NCBI GenBank assembly: GCA_902729315.2
Contig: LR746266.1
Location: forward strand, 5,338,259 to 5,402,258
From: Spirodela intermedia
Lineage: Eukaryota; Streptophyta; Magnoliopsida; Alismatales; Araceae
Direction: 5' to 3'
DNA length: 64,000 nt
A program made the position numbers and the translations under genes. Within the stretch, counting starts at the first letter, position 1. Every line of letters starts with the position of its first letter. The notes beneath the pieces were generated by a model. It did no database searches. It was not told the origin of the DNA and worked only from the letters and a program-made list of their open reading frames with translations. Below are positions 13,101 through 27,061 of the stretch, one piece after another.

Positions 13101-14497
13101 AAAAAAAGCGAAGGATCCTAGAACAGCACTACCCGCAGTCAAAGTAACTTAAAAAACCCAATTATCATTTTTAGAATATGATCCGAGCTTTCTCCTGGGA
13201 CAAATGAATTATGTTGCAAAGGATCAAACTGATGATCTCTTCATGTCAATGCTGTAGATAGGGTAGATGAGGTTAATTATTGTCATTTTTCCTTAACCAC
13301 ATTCAAGTAAACAAATAAGCTTCTATAATATTTATCTTTTAGCAGCTCTGAACTTCAATCTGATTCTCCACTAAACCCAAGGAAGATTGAAATCCTTTTT
13401 GTTTTCCTTTTTTCTTCTTCTTTTTTTCTTTTTTTCCTTTTTATTTTTTATTTTTTTTTATTATTTTGAGGATTGGGAACGCCAGCTATTGCCACCGATG
13501 ACTATGATATCACTAGAAAAGGCAAGTAAAAAAAAAAATCACGTCATGAAACTTGCAGATAAATTTTGGGTCGACCTCAAACATTGTCTGCCGCGTGCTC
13601 TTCTACATACGTGAGAAGATGTACGAGACACTGCACCATCATCGTGCAACAGAGATCACACTGAAAGAGTGAGAGCGTGAAACGTTGGAAGAGCTCCAAG
13701 AAAGGACTGTAGGAAAGATGAAGAGGCACACAAGGTGTGAGGAATGGCACAGAGAAGCTGGCCTTCGAGTCTAATGAGTATACCCTACCACTAGAAAAAG
13801 AACGCGACCGCTCCTTGGCTGTCGAAGAATCAGTTTTATGGAGGTGGGTGGCCCGTAGGTGCTGGCACAAGGTTAGAATTCTAGCTCTTCCGGAAGGAGG
13901 AGCCGTCCTTCGGGTTGCGCCGCCGCGAACGGCGGCTTGCAGGAGACAGAAACTAGCACAGGCAGGGTGGAGAGAGAGAGAGAGGATGAGAGACTTACCG
14001 GTGAGGTCGGCGAGGAGGGCGCGGGCGGGGCCCTGGGTGACGTTGTTGGCGACGTCGAGAAGCCAAAACCCTAGCACAAACACGGCGATGGCACGGGGGC
14101 GGTGAGGGCCACGGTCCCCGAGGACACTACCGATGTCTGCAGAGTGGCCGATGAGGAGGACTGCGACGGCGATGGAGGCGGCGCCGCCGGCGATGAATGG
14201 CCTCCGTCGGCCGAAGCGGCTGGTGCAGCGGTCGCTCGTGTGGCCCACCAGGGGCTGGACGAGGAGGCCCGAAACCGGCCCGCAGAGCCAGATGAGGCTG
14301 GACCATACGTGGGGGATGCCCAACTCCTGCACGTAGGGGGTGAGCAGGGAGAGCTGCAGGGCCCAACCAAACTGCACCCCACACGACACCGACGCCACCC
14401 GCAGCAGCCGCTTCAGGGGCACTCTTGTTGGCGCCGGCACCGGCGCCGCCCTGACGGCAGTCCTGTTGGCCGCGCTGTGCCTCCCGGGCACTGTCAT
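7197..14497 (-). CDS. SUT4: Sucrose/H+ symporter, SUT4 (type III) clade
   Basis: Five exons on the minus strand (14497-13999, 9758-9016, 8912-8849, 8762-8719, 7361-7197) join in phase to 504 residues, the usual size for plant sucrose transporters. Family landmarks: [16 protein letters not shown] and [10 protein letters not shown] in the first transmembrane block, [68 protein letters not shown], and [20 protein letters not shown] near the end. The [11 protein letters not shown] and LLADLTGKD wording fits the SUT4/OsSUT2 group, which typically sits on the vacuolar membrane and releases sucrose with protons; that location is family knowledge. An ATG 45 codons upstream in the same frame exists (14632), but [14 protein letters not shown] at 14497 better fits family N-termini. 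The family's QGPCRA reads QGPARA here. The first intron is 4240 bases. The gene is divergent from WDR5. Confidence 0.95.
9759..13998 (-). other. SUT4 intron 1 (4.2 kb, AT-rich)
   Basis: Donor GTAAGT follows ...CTCACCG and the acceptor is ...TATGTAG. The sequence is AT-rich with no supported exon. It contains a perfect 13-base inverted repeat (10322-10352) and a T-rich tract on the plus strand near 13398-13465. It is about three times longer than the next largest intron of this gene, so inserted mobile DNA is plausible, but I could not delimit an element. Confidence 0.7.
10322..10352. repeat. Perfect 13-base inverted repeat with 5-base loop
   Basis: GACTAATCTACCG is followed by TTGTC and then its exact reverse complement CGGTAGATTAGTC. 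It lies in SUT4 intron 1. It could be a remnant of a miniature transposon or a structured intron element; pairing stops immediately outside the arms. Confidence 0.85.
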
Positions 14498-15386
14498 CGC
14501 ACACCCTCCTCTCCCCTTTAGCCCAGTTCCTCTGAGCCCCAGACAGCAAAAAAAAGTGAGAGAGTTTGGATGGCCGATGGAAAACCGGCGAGCCCTGATC
14601 GAGAGAACGAGGGAGAAGGGATCTGCTTTCAACTGGTGAGGATATTATATTAAGGAGAGAGAAGAGGGACCTCCATGTTTACGTGTCGCCACCGCCGTCA
14701 GCCGCAGGTGTCACCCACAGCCACGCCGAAGTGGGGAAGACGAGACTATGGAAGCCCATCACGGTCGCAGATGCCATTGGTTAGCGGCGATTACCCCCTT
14801 GCTGACTGTCTACGGCGGTTCTGGTTTTATCGTCGTGCGGTGAACCTTCCCTCCGCTCAGACGGCCGCCGTCCCCCGGAAACCGCGTTGCTCGTGCAGGA
14901 GACGGCGGCGGCACGGTGCCCAACTAGGCGCCGCGGCGTTGATGGCTTGGGCGGTGCGGGATCGGGGCTGCGGCGGCGGGCGGGAGCATGCGGACAGGAT
15001 TGCTGCAGTGGAAAGGGCCTCGAACGAGGCGGCGAAACGGCGGCGCTGGCAGGCCTGTGGCAACGGCGGAGTGACGGCAGCGCACGGCGGCGGATAATCC
15101 GCGTCCACAGTCGGCCGCCGCTCGGGAACACCCGCCAGCTTCTCTTCTTCAAAATCAGACCACGTCCCTGCTCAAAATCATTGAAATTGTCACTTTTCTG
15201 AACCAAAAAATCTAAACTTTGGAGCTAATGTCCATAAAAAATATAAGTATATATAATATAAGATATATAATAATTTTATATTTAATAATAATTAGGGCCA
15301 GTACTATGCATAGAAAATATACTTAAAAAATGCCACTGACTGGGAGTTAGACGGCGGATGACGATGGCTCTGTTATTGGACCTGGT
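14498..15386. other. Divergent promoter region of SUT4 and WDR5, SUT4 side
   Basis: It contains the SUT4 5' untranslated region and promoter. A weak TATAAT-like element reads on the minus strand at about 14644-14649, 147 bases upstream of the ATG. A GC-rich block (14690-15110) gives long spurious frames on both strands, followed by an AT-rich stretch (15190-15310). Confidence 0.4.
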
Positions 15387-15565
15387 GGCCCATAAAATAT
15401 ACTTGGGCCTACTTATTTTGGGCCTGTAGCCCCGCCCCAGGCCAAAGCACGTCATTGCACTGATCCCTGCTCTCCATGGGAGGATGGCTTCTGTTATTGG
15501 GCTGTGGCTCATAAAAATGGACCCCTAGAGATTCGTTAAAAGCATTATTTTGGGCCTATAACCCA
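15363..15565. repeat. Diverged tandem duplication in the WDR5 promoter
   Basis: GATGGCT(T)CTGTTATTGG followed by CATAAAA occurs at 15363 and again at 15483. ATTTTGGGCCT followed by a CCC motif occurs at about 15415 and again at 15547. Offsets are 120 and 132 bases, so the copies have diverged by substitutions and indels. The duplication multiplies the TGGGCC motifs of this promoter. Confidence 0.7.
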
Positions 15566-15586
15566 GGCCTGTGATTGCACTGGGCC
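15387..15586 (+). promoter_or_regulatory. Cluster of site II (TGGGCC) elements upstream of WDR5
   Basis: TGGGCC occurs at 15404, 15419, 15551 and 15581 and in reverse (GGCCCA) at 15387. In plants such site II elements are bound by TCP factors and are typical of growth- and cell-cycle-linked genes. The cluster ends about 25 bases before the TATA box of WDR5. Confidence 0.65.
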
Positions 15587-15612
15587 TACTTTCGGCCTAG
15601 GCCAGAAATGGA

Positions 15613-15620
15613 TATAAATA
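15613..15620 (+). promoter_or_regulatory. TATA box of WDR5
   Basis: TATAAATA, 151 bases upstream of the likely ATG and directly downstream of the site II cluster. Confidence 0.65.
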
Positions 15621-15704
15621 CTGTTTCAGTCGGCGGGGATTTCTGCGTCGTCGAGTTCCCTCTACGACGTCTCCACGCCATCGGCCGCTGCTCCGCCATC
15701 GCCA

Positions 15705-15713
15705 AAACCCTAA
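15705..15713 (+). promoter_or_regulatory. Telo-box in the WDR5 5' leader
   Basis: AAACCCTAA lies between the TATA box and the ATG. A second exact copy lies inside the coding region at 15850-15858. Telo-boxes are known to act together with site II elements in genes for translation and growth. Confidence 0.55.
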
Positions 15714-15770
15714 GAGTGTTCGCTTCCATCTACAGCGGCAACCCCAGTTGCCGTTCGTCCTCCCTCTTAT

Positions 15771-19534
<3,764 letters not shown>

Positions 19535-20539
19535 CCAAGCCTACCCCCTTTGTAAGATCCCGTCTCCGAGCTTCTTGTAACTCTCTGGTTAATCTTACTA
19601 CCGATCGATGGACATCCGGCGGCCCAAATCTTTTCGAGTTTTCTATACCGGACCGCTATTTCTATAATCAGTGGGCCAGAGGCTCGGCCGAATCCGGGCT
19701 CAGCTGGTCTGGTAAGATCGCTCTCCCGGCGCCGTCCAAATCCCAGCTGACGGCGCCACTGAAAGCTGATTCTCCCGGCTTCCGGGGACGCCGCCGGGCG
19801 AAAATCTGCGCCTGGGATTAGGAGCGGGATTTGAGGTGGACCGGTCAACGGCTGCCACGCGCCGGAAGGCGGTTGGCATTCCAATAATAGGGCACCCCTC
19901 GCCGTTGACCCGTCGCCATACCCGATCCCCTTCGAGAGATATGATTGTTCACACGCGTATCCCCGATATCCACGGGTTTCGTCACTCGATCGATTTTTCG
20001 TTTGTCTGAGTCGGGGTTTTCTCATTTTCCACCAAAATAAAAACTATCTCTTTCGTAGTTCCCCGTCGTTTCATTGTTTAGGGTTTACAGTACAGCGTTA
20101 GATTACCCGACGAAGGGAGGTAACTATCTCTTTCGTAGCTCCCCGTCGTTTCATTGTCGACGGCCAGGTCGCTGCCGCCGCCGCCGCTCCTGAGCCTCCG
20201 CGTAGGGGGATGGGAGTTGAACGTGGCGGCCAAGGGATGGACGGAGTGTGAAAGGGCCTCCGTCGGAAGGTGACGTTGAAGCCGATGTGTGGCCGGTGCA
20301 ACGTGTTTGGATTGCGGCCAGGGATACCGCGGGAAGGAGTCTCTGAGAACGCTCTTGAGCTCATCTCTGATCGCACGGTGTCAGGTATCAATCATTCGTC
20401 CCCACAGCGCCGCCGCAATAGTTCTCAAAAGGTTCATGAAGTCAGACCAACGTAATCCACGATAGAGAGAGCCAGAAGAAGGCTTTTATGAGAGAGGTGG
20501 GGTCAGGTCGAGGGAGAGTAGGAAGGTCCCTGGAGGGAA
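19535..20539. other. Spacer between WDR5 and the bHLH gene
   Basis: No supported gene. It contains a 36-base direct duplication (20042 and 20122). Frames around 20098-20455 overlap on both strands and match nothing I recognise. Confidence 0.45.
20042..20157. repeat. 36-base direct repeat, offset 80
   Basis: AACTATCTCTTTCGTAG followed by one variable base and TCCCCGTCGTTTCATTGT occurs at 20042-20077 and 20122-20157, with a single T/C difference. It lies in the distal upstream region of the bHLH gene. Confidence 0.9.
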
Positions 20540-20546
20540 TATATAA
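20540..20546 (+). promoter_or_regulatory. Possible TATA box of the bHLH gene
   Basis: TATATAA, about 414 bases upstream of the proposed ATG. If used, the leader would be about 380 bases and would contain a (GAA)n run near 20590 and an upstream ATG in good context at 20818. Confidence 0.35.
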
Positions 20547-20817
20547 GATGTGGAGGGGATGGGGGTCGGGGTTAGAGATAACTCCGAGGAAGAAGAAGAA
20601 GAAGAAGCAGGTGCTCCAACAGAGGTGAGGTCTCCTTCCTCGCTGTAGCCCTGCTGAGGAGGGGGTTCTCCCTGATCTCCGACTGGGCTTCGTACCCCTC
20701 CCTCAGCCTCTTCCCCTCTGGGTCCATCGCGGGATTTTTCTATGAGCATCGGATGTCTTGTTAAGCTTCGTAAAATATGCTCGTAGCATATTTAAATGAT
20801 TAGAATATCTCATTGAG

Positions 20818-21118
20818 ATGGCGTCTGTTCATCACACAGTCGTGAACCAGCTCCAGAGGTCATCGCTTCGGTTTCATCCCTGCATTGGGCTGACGATCCT
20901 CGCCTTGGCTCCACAGGATCTCTGTATCTCGGTAAGGAGGATCTTCGCGTTCAATGGAGCTGTCGTCGGTTCGCTGGGTGTCCGATCTGGTGAGTACCCA
21001 CAGCTCCTGGAGGACTAGTTTGGACAAATTCTTTGTCGGAAGAGGAGGATTTCACCGTACAGTTGCTTTGTCTCCGGCGAACTCTGTAGATGATGGACAT
21101 TTCTCCGGAGGTGGATGA
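20818..21118 (+). other. Upstream ORF overlapping the bHLH start
   Basis: The ATG at 20818 has G at -3 and G at +4. It opens a frame that is out of phase with the proposed bHLH start at 20954 and passes over it. In the spliced message it would run from 20818-20989 into exon 2 and stop at the TGA at 21116-21118. It starts MASVHHTVVN. If the transcript begins upstream of 20818, this uORF should reduce translation of the bHLH protein. The real transcription start is unknown. Confidence 0.4.
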
Positions 21119-22544
21119 TCCGAGCTACAGCTACATTAACCAAAGAGAGATGAGCTCCCTCGAGGAGTTGACCCCACAGCATATAGCGGCTGCCCTGGGG
21201 GACGACTTCCAAAGCACCTTCTCTTCCGGGAGCCACACGTCCTATCCCACCTTCACATCCTACGGCAGCGCCGAGGGCAAGACCTTCAGCTGCTCCTCCG
21301 TCGAGACCAGCGGCGCTGACCAGACTTCGACGGCGGTGCCGGACGTTTCCTCGCCGAGAATCCTCACCTTCAGCAGCCGGCCGCTGGTTGGGGGCTTTGC
21401 GGTGTCGCCGCCGCCGCCGCCGCCGTTGAGGCCAAAGGAAGAGGCGGGCTTCTCCATAACTCGTGGCTCGAAGAGGAATTACGAGACAATGTTAGCCCAG
21501 GGGACGAAGAAGGTCAACGGGGGGGCGAGGCCGCCCTCCCAAGCTCAGGATCATATTATTGCCGAGAGGAAGCGGAGGGAGAAGCTTAGTCAAAAGTTCA
21601 TCGCCCTGTCGGCGATCGTCCCCGGACTGAAGAAGGTATTCTTCTCTCCCATCAAGCTATTCGTCTTGCTTCTTTCTTCGCTGGCGGTCGGAATGTGAAA
21701 TCTGCCCAATCGTTGACTTGACCTTCCAAAACACGTCTCGATCACAAATAAATTGATAATTTAATTGCGATTTCTTATTGGAGCTTGCTTCAGCAACACC
21801 TCGAAGAAAGATATGGAGAAAATCCGTTGAATAATGTAGAGACACAGATCTGGTTTTCACAGTGCGTATCTCAGATGACCAATGAATTGGAGAATGAATT
21901 AGAAAAATTACAGTGTGTCTTCTTCGTCGTTCTACTCATGAATCAGAGCCAGAACCAGTCCGTAGTTCTTGCTCTTGACCTTGTTCTCCCCCACTCCGAC
22001 AGATGGATAAGGCCTCGGTCCTCGGTGACGCGATCAAGTACGTCAAACAGCTTCAGGAGAGGGTGGTAGCCCTCGAAGATCAGTCAACCAGGAGGACCGT
22101 CGAGTCGGCGGTCCTGGTGAGGAGATCTCAGCTTTCGTTGGATGACGGCATCTCCTCCTCCGACGAGAACTTCGACGGTCCTACCGCCGGCACACCGCTG
22201 CCGGAAATCGAGGCGAAGCTCTGCGAGAAGAGCGTGCTGGTTAGGGTACACTGCGAGAAGCGCAAGGGCGTGCTGTCGAGGCTGCTGGACGAGATAGAGA
22301 AACTCCATCTCACTGTCGTCAACACCAGTTCTGTGCCCTTCGCCAACTCTGCACTCGATATTACAGTGACGGCGCAGGTAAATCCATTCCACCATTTAAT
22401 CACCCATAAACAGTCGTCATCTACAGCTTTTATGGAAATTTGACCGAAATCATGGGTTGGGTCTCTCAGGTTGAGGACGGGTTCTCCATTACAGTGAAAG
22501 ACCTCGTGAAGCATCTCAACTTAGCTTGCCGCCAGTTCATATGA
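20954..22544 (+). CDS. bHLH transcription factor, subgroup IVa (bHLH18/19/20/25, NAI1-like)
   Basis: Four exons are proposed (20954-20989, 21090-21635, 22003-22377, 22470-22544), giving 343 residues. Exon 1 encodes only MELSSVRWVSDL, which resembles the short tryptophan motif that opens subgroup IVa proteins. Without it the protein would start at 21090 (MMDISPEVDD, 331 residues). The bHLH domain straddles the exon 2/3 junction: DHIIAERKRREKLSQKF, then ALSAIVPGLKK|MDKASVLGDA, then IKYVKQLQERV. The basic region has the H, E and R residues of E-box/G-box binders. The C-terminal part (LCEKSVLVRVHCEKRKGVL to VKDLVKHLNLACRQFI) is the ACT-like dimerisation region of the group. Arabidopsis members act in ER-body formation (NAI1), iron responses and jasmonate signalling; which applies here cannot be said. 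An alternative acceptor 24 bases inside exon 2 is possible. Confidence 0.88.
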
Positions 22545-22655
22545 AGACGAAAGAAGAAAACACGCGTTCATGAAGTGCTGGTCGCCGTTTTATCAGCTTA
22601 CCCTCTCGGCGTCTGATCTTAGACTTCTTCTTCCTGGTCCCTCTCCCCATCTATG

Positions 22656-22694
<39 letters not shown>

Positions 22695-24424
22695 ATTCCC
22701 GATCCCTTTTTGCGTGGACGAGATGTCGGCCACGTTTCCCGGAGACCAGAGATCAGACTCTTTAGAATTTCGATGGAGCTGCCATCAGAGTTTGGTCTGA
22801 CTATTTACAACCTCCCGAAGGCGGGCATCATCTATCTGCTTCAAATTCGGAGGTTGGAGACAGAGAGATCGCTCTTTTTTCTCGGCGGCATGGAGCATTA
22901 GATTCATTTTTTAGGGGATGGGGGGTCCTTCCATGATTCCAAGATGCTCCTCTTCCCCCGCTCCTTTCTTGTTGCTCACCGCTGCCATCCCCACCGCAGC
23001 CACCCTCGTCATGTTTCCTGTAACAATTCACTGTGTAATCAACGAAAAATAGATGATGTGATCTAAATTACTGGTTTCTCGTCCTGCCTTCAGTCCCTTT
23101 AGCCGGGGACAACGACCTCTCTCTCTCTCTCTCTCTCTAGATAAGAGTGTATATTTGCATATATCTGGGGACAACGCTTGAGCTTCATGCACGTGGCGTC
23201 GCGGACGTAGGTGGATGCGTAGTAGGGGTAGCGGACGGAGTAGGTGTGCCTTGACGAGGAGAGAATAATTGATTCGATGGGCGTCGCGCCATTAAATAGC
23301 TGTGGGCACAACGCGTCTCGCGCAAGCAGGCATCGCCGTCATCCTGTTAAAAGATCTGTGTGAAATCATAGCGTGATCGTTAAGAGCTATCCCCAATCAG
23401 GATCCTCGTCGGTATGCGATGGGAGGCAGATACTTGAACTCCATCATATCGGTGACAGCACAGAGGAGCCCACCATGGCTCCTCTATTTGTCCACAACGG
23501 GACACGCGTGCACTTTTATGTGGTGCAACGTCGCAGCTGTGGAAGTTCCGGCATGGCTGAGGGCCCTCATGGCGTCGCAGCAGACGCGTGCTCTTTTATG
23601 TGGTGATCCCTCGTTCGTCCCTCTTCGGCATTCCCCATCGCCGTTCCGTGGTCTGTATGAACGGAGGTGGGATGATAATTGCTCCGGAGCCACGCCGCCA
23701 GCTGCTGCATAAATGGCCAGTCTGCGGCGCCGCTGGCCAGTCAGACGTCCCACACCGTGCGGCACGCCGGCGGCAAATGTGGGCTTTGGTCGTCTCCGGT
23801 CGCCGCCGCAGATGCGTACTCTCGAAGCCGCAGCTCGGTGATTGGCTTTCAAAAGTCTCAGCCACCGCACCTCCGCAGTCGCCCTCAATTATCTGCCCTC
23901 ATTGTGGGCCCATTTCTGGCATTCTACACGTTTCGTCAAAGGGGGGGGGGGGGGAGAATGAATCGGTGAGGAAATATGGAGATGGCGAGTTTGACGGTGA
24001 CTGGTAGAAGAAGATCAGATGACAGACAGGAGGGGATGCTTCGCCCATTAAATGAAAGAGGGTGATGATAGTGGCTCTGGATAGAAAAGTCGACAGGTAG
24101 ATCCTACTACGAGATGCAATCCTCTCTAGCTCCCATGAATAAATTCTCCATGTTTAGTAACTTTACTTATAAGACAATGAGCATTAAAGTCGAATGTAAA
24201 GTTTAATGCCATACGCTGCGCCTAAGGATGAGTTCCTTGGCTTTCTACTTGCTGCTGTCGGTCTCAGACTACTCGAAAATTAGGAATCCGTCACTCTTTT
24301 AACATTCCGTTAATTGCACATTAGCTAACCATAATCTCCACCTGATTTTAAAAAAGACTAATTAACCCTGAACTCTAGATCCTACACTCACTCACGTCCT
24401 TTCCCTCTCACCAATTACTTCTTC
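22545..24424. other. Spacer downstream of the bHLH gene
   Basis: The first few hundred bases should be the bHLH 3' untranslated region and include a CT array (22658-22691). A further CT run is at 23119-23138 and a G-run of about 14 at 23941-23954. A 22-base direct repeat (GTG plus CTTTTATGTGGTG-type sequence) occurs at about 23503 and 23584. No gene is supported. Confidence 0.5.
22658..22691. repeat. (CT)n array in the bHLH 3' region
   Basis: About 17 uninterrupted CT units roughly 115 bases after the stop codon, so probably transcribed. Confidence 0.9.
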
Positions 24425-24525
24425 TTCTTCTTCTCTCTCTCTCTCTCTATCTATCTCTATCTATCTCTATTTATCTAATCTCTCTCTTACCTCCTCCCCT
24501 ACCCCCTACTCGAGCGACAATACCT

Positions 24526-24595
<70 letters not shown>

Positions 24596-24631
24596 TACCT
24601 CCTCCCTACCCCTACTCGAGCGACAATACCT

Positions 24632-24707
<76 letters not shown>

Positions 24708-24770
24708 TACCTCCTCCCCTACCCCCTACTCGAGCGACAGTCCTCTACTCTCTCTCTCTCCACCCATCGC
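24425..24770. repeat. Compound minisatellite: three copies of a unique core, two of them followed by (CT)n(TA)n
   Basis: A unit beginning TCTCTTACCTCCTCC and containing CTACTCGAGCGACA starts at 24483, 24591 and 24703. After each of the first two cores comes a CT run that switches directly to a TA run of about 30-40 bases. The third core ends in a short CT run without TA. Spacing is 108 and 112 bases, with length differences confined mostly to the simple runs. It is preceded by CTT, CT and CTAT runs from 24420. Confidence 0.9.
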
Positions 24771-25944
24771 CACACATCTCTGTGTCCTTTCTCATCCCGC
24801 CCGCTAGGTGCCACGACCTCTCAACCCATCACCACATATCTTGATTATATCCCATTTTCATGTGAATCACTTTAACGCTAGCATACACTTTTAGTTTGAA
24901 TATAAATAGAAATTTTCATAAGAGAGAAGGTACAAGAAGTTTACGTCTGACCCAGGGGTCAATCTTATTTTCATGCTGAGAAAATAGACATAGGGTAAAG
25001 TTGTCATTTTGTGTCATTAAAAATCTTATTATTTAAAATATAAATGAAATATAGTAAGTTGAATTTTACCTTCTCAACCCATTTCTAGAAAATTTTCATG
25101 TTTCAGATGACATTAATAGAGCAAATATTTCTATATCAAGCTCCAAGATTTCAGGTTTAGACAATCACACGACACAAACCATTGCCTCCAAAACCTTAAT
25201 ATATTTACTATTTTTTCTTAGTATGAGGGTATATAATGAATGGTAAGGCCATATTACCATAACTAGTGTTGTGAATCTAAAATGAAAACTAGTGTTCTAG
25301 CTGTCTAACTTTCGGTCTCTTAAGAGTTATAAATCTCATTCATAGCTAAGCAAATCATTTACTATTCCTTTGTAGGATACTAAAACCCCAAGAACAATTC
25401 CTTCCTTCCAAAATTGGAGTAGGCAAGGGAGTCTAACAACTATATACTCTTGGAGTTTAATTCTTTTTTTTCACGTAAGAAATTAAATCTAAGTAACTAT
25501 TCACCCAATTTTATATAGAATCGAAACACATTTTGTCAATATCAAGTATACACACAAAATTAGCAAACAATTTTTTGATTAGCAACTTAGGGTTTATCAT
25601 TACAAGCTCTTAATGGGCCACAACTGGGCCATGGCCATATAATACACATTATGAAAATACATTACTACTTTTAAATAATCCCAAGGTTTGGACCACTTGA
25701 ACTTTATAGTAATACGAAGCATTCCAAGTACCATGTGGCAAGCACCTTTCATGTAGGTGTCATTGATTAACATTAATAGGGCTTAATTTTGATTTAGTTT
25801 CATGTCATTATGAGGTTAATAATTTCAGTTACCAATTAATTTACGTGTACTATCATTTGATTTTGTTTACTAAGAAGAATCCCTCATAGATAAAGTGAAT
25901 GTAGTATGTACCTTGGAAATATTTATAACAATGAATGAGATGTA

Positions 25945-26006
<62 letters not shown>

Positions 26007-26993
26007 ATTCTCAAAAGTGCTCTAAATGTTGAGTAAATATAATTAATGAGGCTGAACAAGCTTGATAGAATAACAACCTTTTTTATTTTAGAATTAGATA
26101 TTGACAAGAAACCATAATAAAAGACTCATCTCAAGATCTCATTTTTTTTAATCAATATCAAAAACTAAAATAATATATAATATATAATAAACTTTAAACA
26201 ATATTAAATAAATGATATATAAATTAAATATTTGTATGAGCAGATGATTCTTAGAATATAGATTATAATGCCTTTTCTTTATAAATTGAATTATATAAAT
26301 ACTTTTTTGTGTTTTGTTCATTGTACTACTTTTGACCTACTTTTACAAATTTAGCTGAAACATCATACATCAGCATCTCCTTCACTATAAAATGGTCCTT
26401 TTTTTCCAATTATGACAATGGTAAAAGGCTGATATAGGAATCAATAGGAGGGGTGAAGTTTGCTTTTTTTGGAAAATTCTATCAAAATTTCAGCATTCTG
26501 CCTAGTTACCATCAACCACCAAAGTCAAACCTCAATATCTCAACAAAGAGCACTAAAGCAAGATTCAAATATTTATAATGTTTGAAAGTCACACCTCAAA
26601 GTCAACTCCCCCATTATTAAAAGTCAAATCTTTAGATTCTACAAATACTTGACTTAAAGACTATACTTAAGTGGCCTCAAAATATTTCTTCTAGATTAAA
26701 ATCTCTATGTGTCCTAAAAAATGTGTGCAATACTCAAATAAAAGTATCAAAAAAATTTAAATATATATTTCTCAGATATTTTGGCCGATATCTTCATAGA
26801 TTATGCAGGCCCAGGCCCAAGACTTGCCTGTTATGACGAGTAATGTAAGCTTAATCGGTTTGGGCTGCTGACTTCTCGTGAGAATTTATCATCCTGGGTC
26901 CGGCCCAGGCCCAAACCAACACTGGCACACTTGGAAGGGACGGGATCCGTCTACGTCTCCGGCCCACCGTCTTCGTCGGCCAGCGAAGCCCAA
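24771..26993. other. AT-rich gene-free spacer upstream of TIN1
   Basis: Over two kilobases of AT-rich DNA with no supported gene. It holds the long CT array at 25949-26002. GGCCCA-type motifs appear only close to TIN1 (around 26810 and 26895). It is probably old mobile-element debris, but I cannot define ends. Confidence 0.5.
25949..26002. repeat. (CT)n array, about 27 units
   Basis: A pure CT run in AT-rich spacer, one of the longest perfect dinucleotide arrays of the window that is not close to a gene. Confidence 0.95.
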
Positions 26994-27045
26994 CCAATCG
27001 CGAACCCATCGCATTATTCTCTCGCACCCGATTGGCTGAGTCCTA

Positions 27046-27053
27046 CCACGTCA
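27046..27053 (+). promoter_or_regulatory. UPRE-type unfolded-protein-response element of TIN1
   Basis: CCACGTCA, which is TGACGTGG on the other strand, the consensus bound by XBP1 in animals and by bZIP60/bZIP17/28-type factors in plants. It ends nine bases before the TATA box. CCAAT motifs lie close by, forward at 26994 and reversed (ATTGG) at 27031, as in ER-stress promoters, although the spacing does not form a canonical ERSE. Confidence 0.6.
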
Positions 27054-27061
27054 GCGCGTAC

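Noticed and set aside
23484-23888. 134-codon minus-strand frame downstream of the bHLH gene
   Set aside because: Arg/Ala-rich GC-driven frame that overlaps opposing frames of similar length and includes a local 22-base direct repeat. No homology recognised.
24425-24770. CRISPR-like array (regular repeats with spacers)
   Set aside because: The regular units are a plant minisatellite with simple-sequence inserts; the window is nuclear plant DNA, and the variable parts are CT and TA runs, not spacers.
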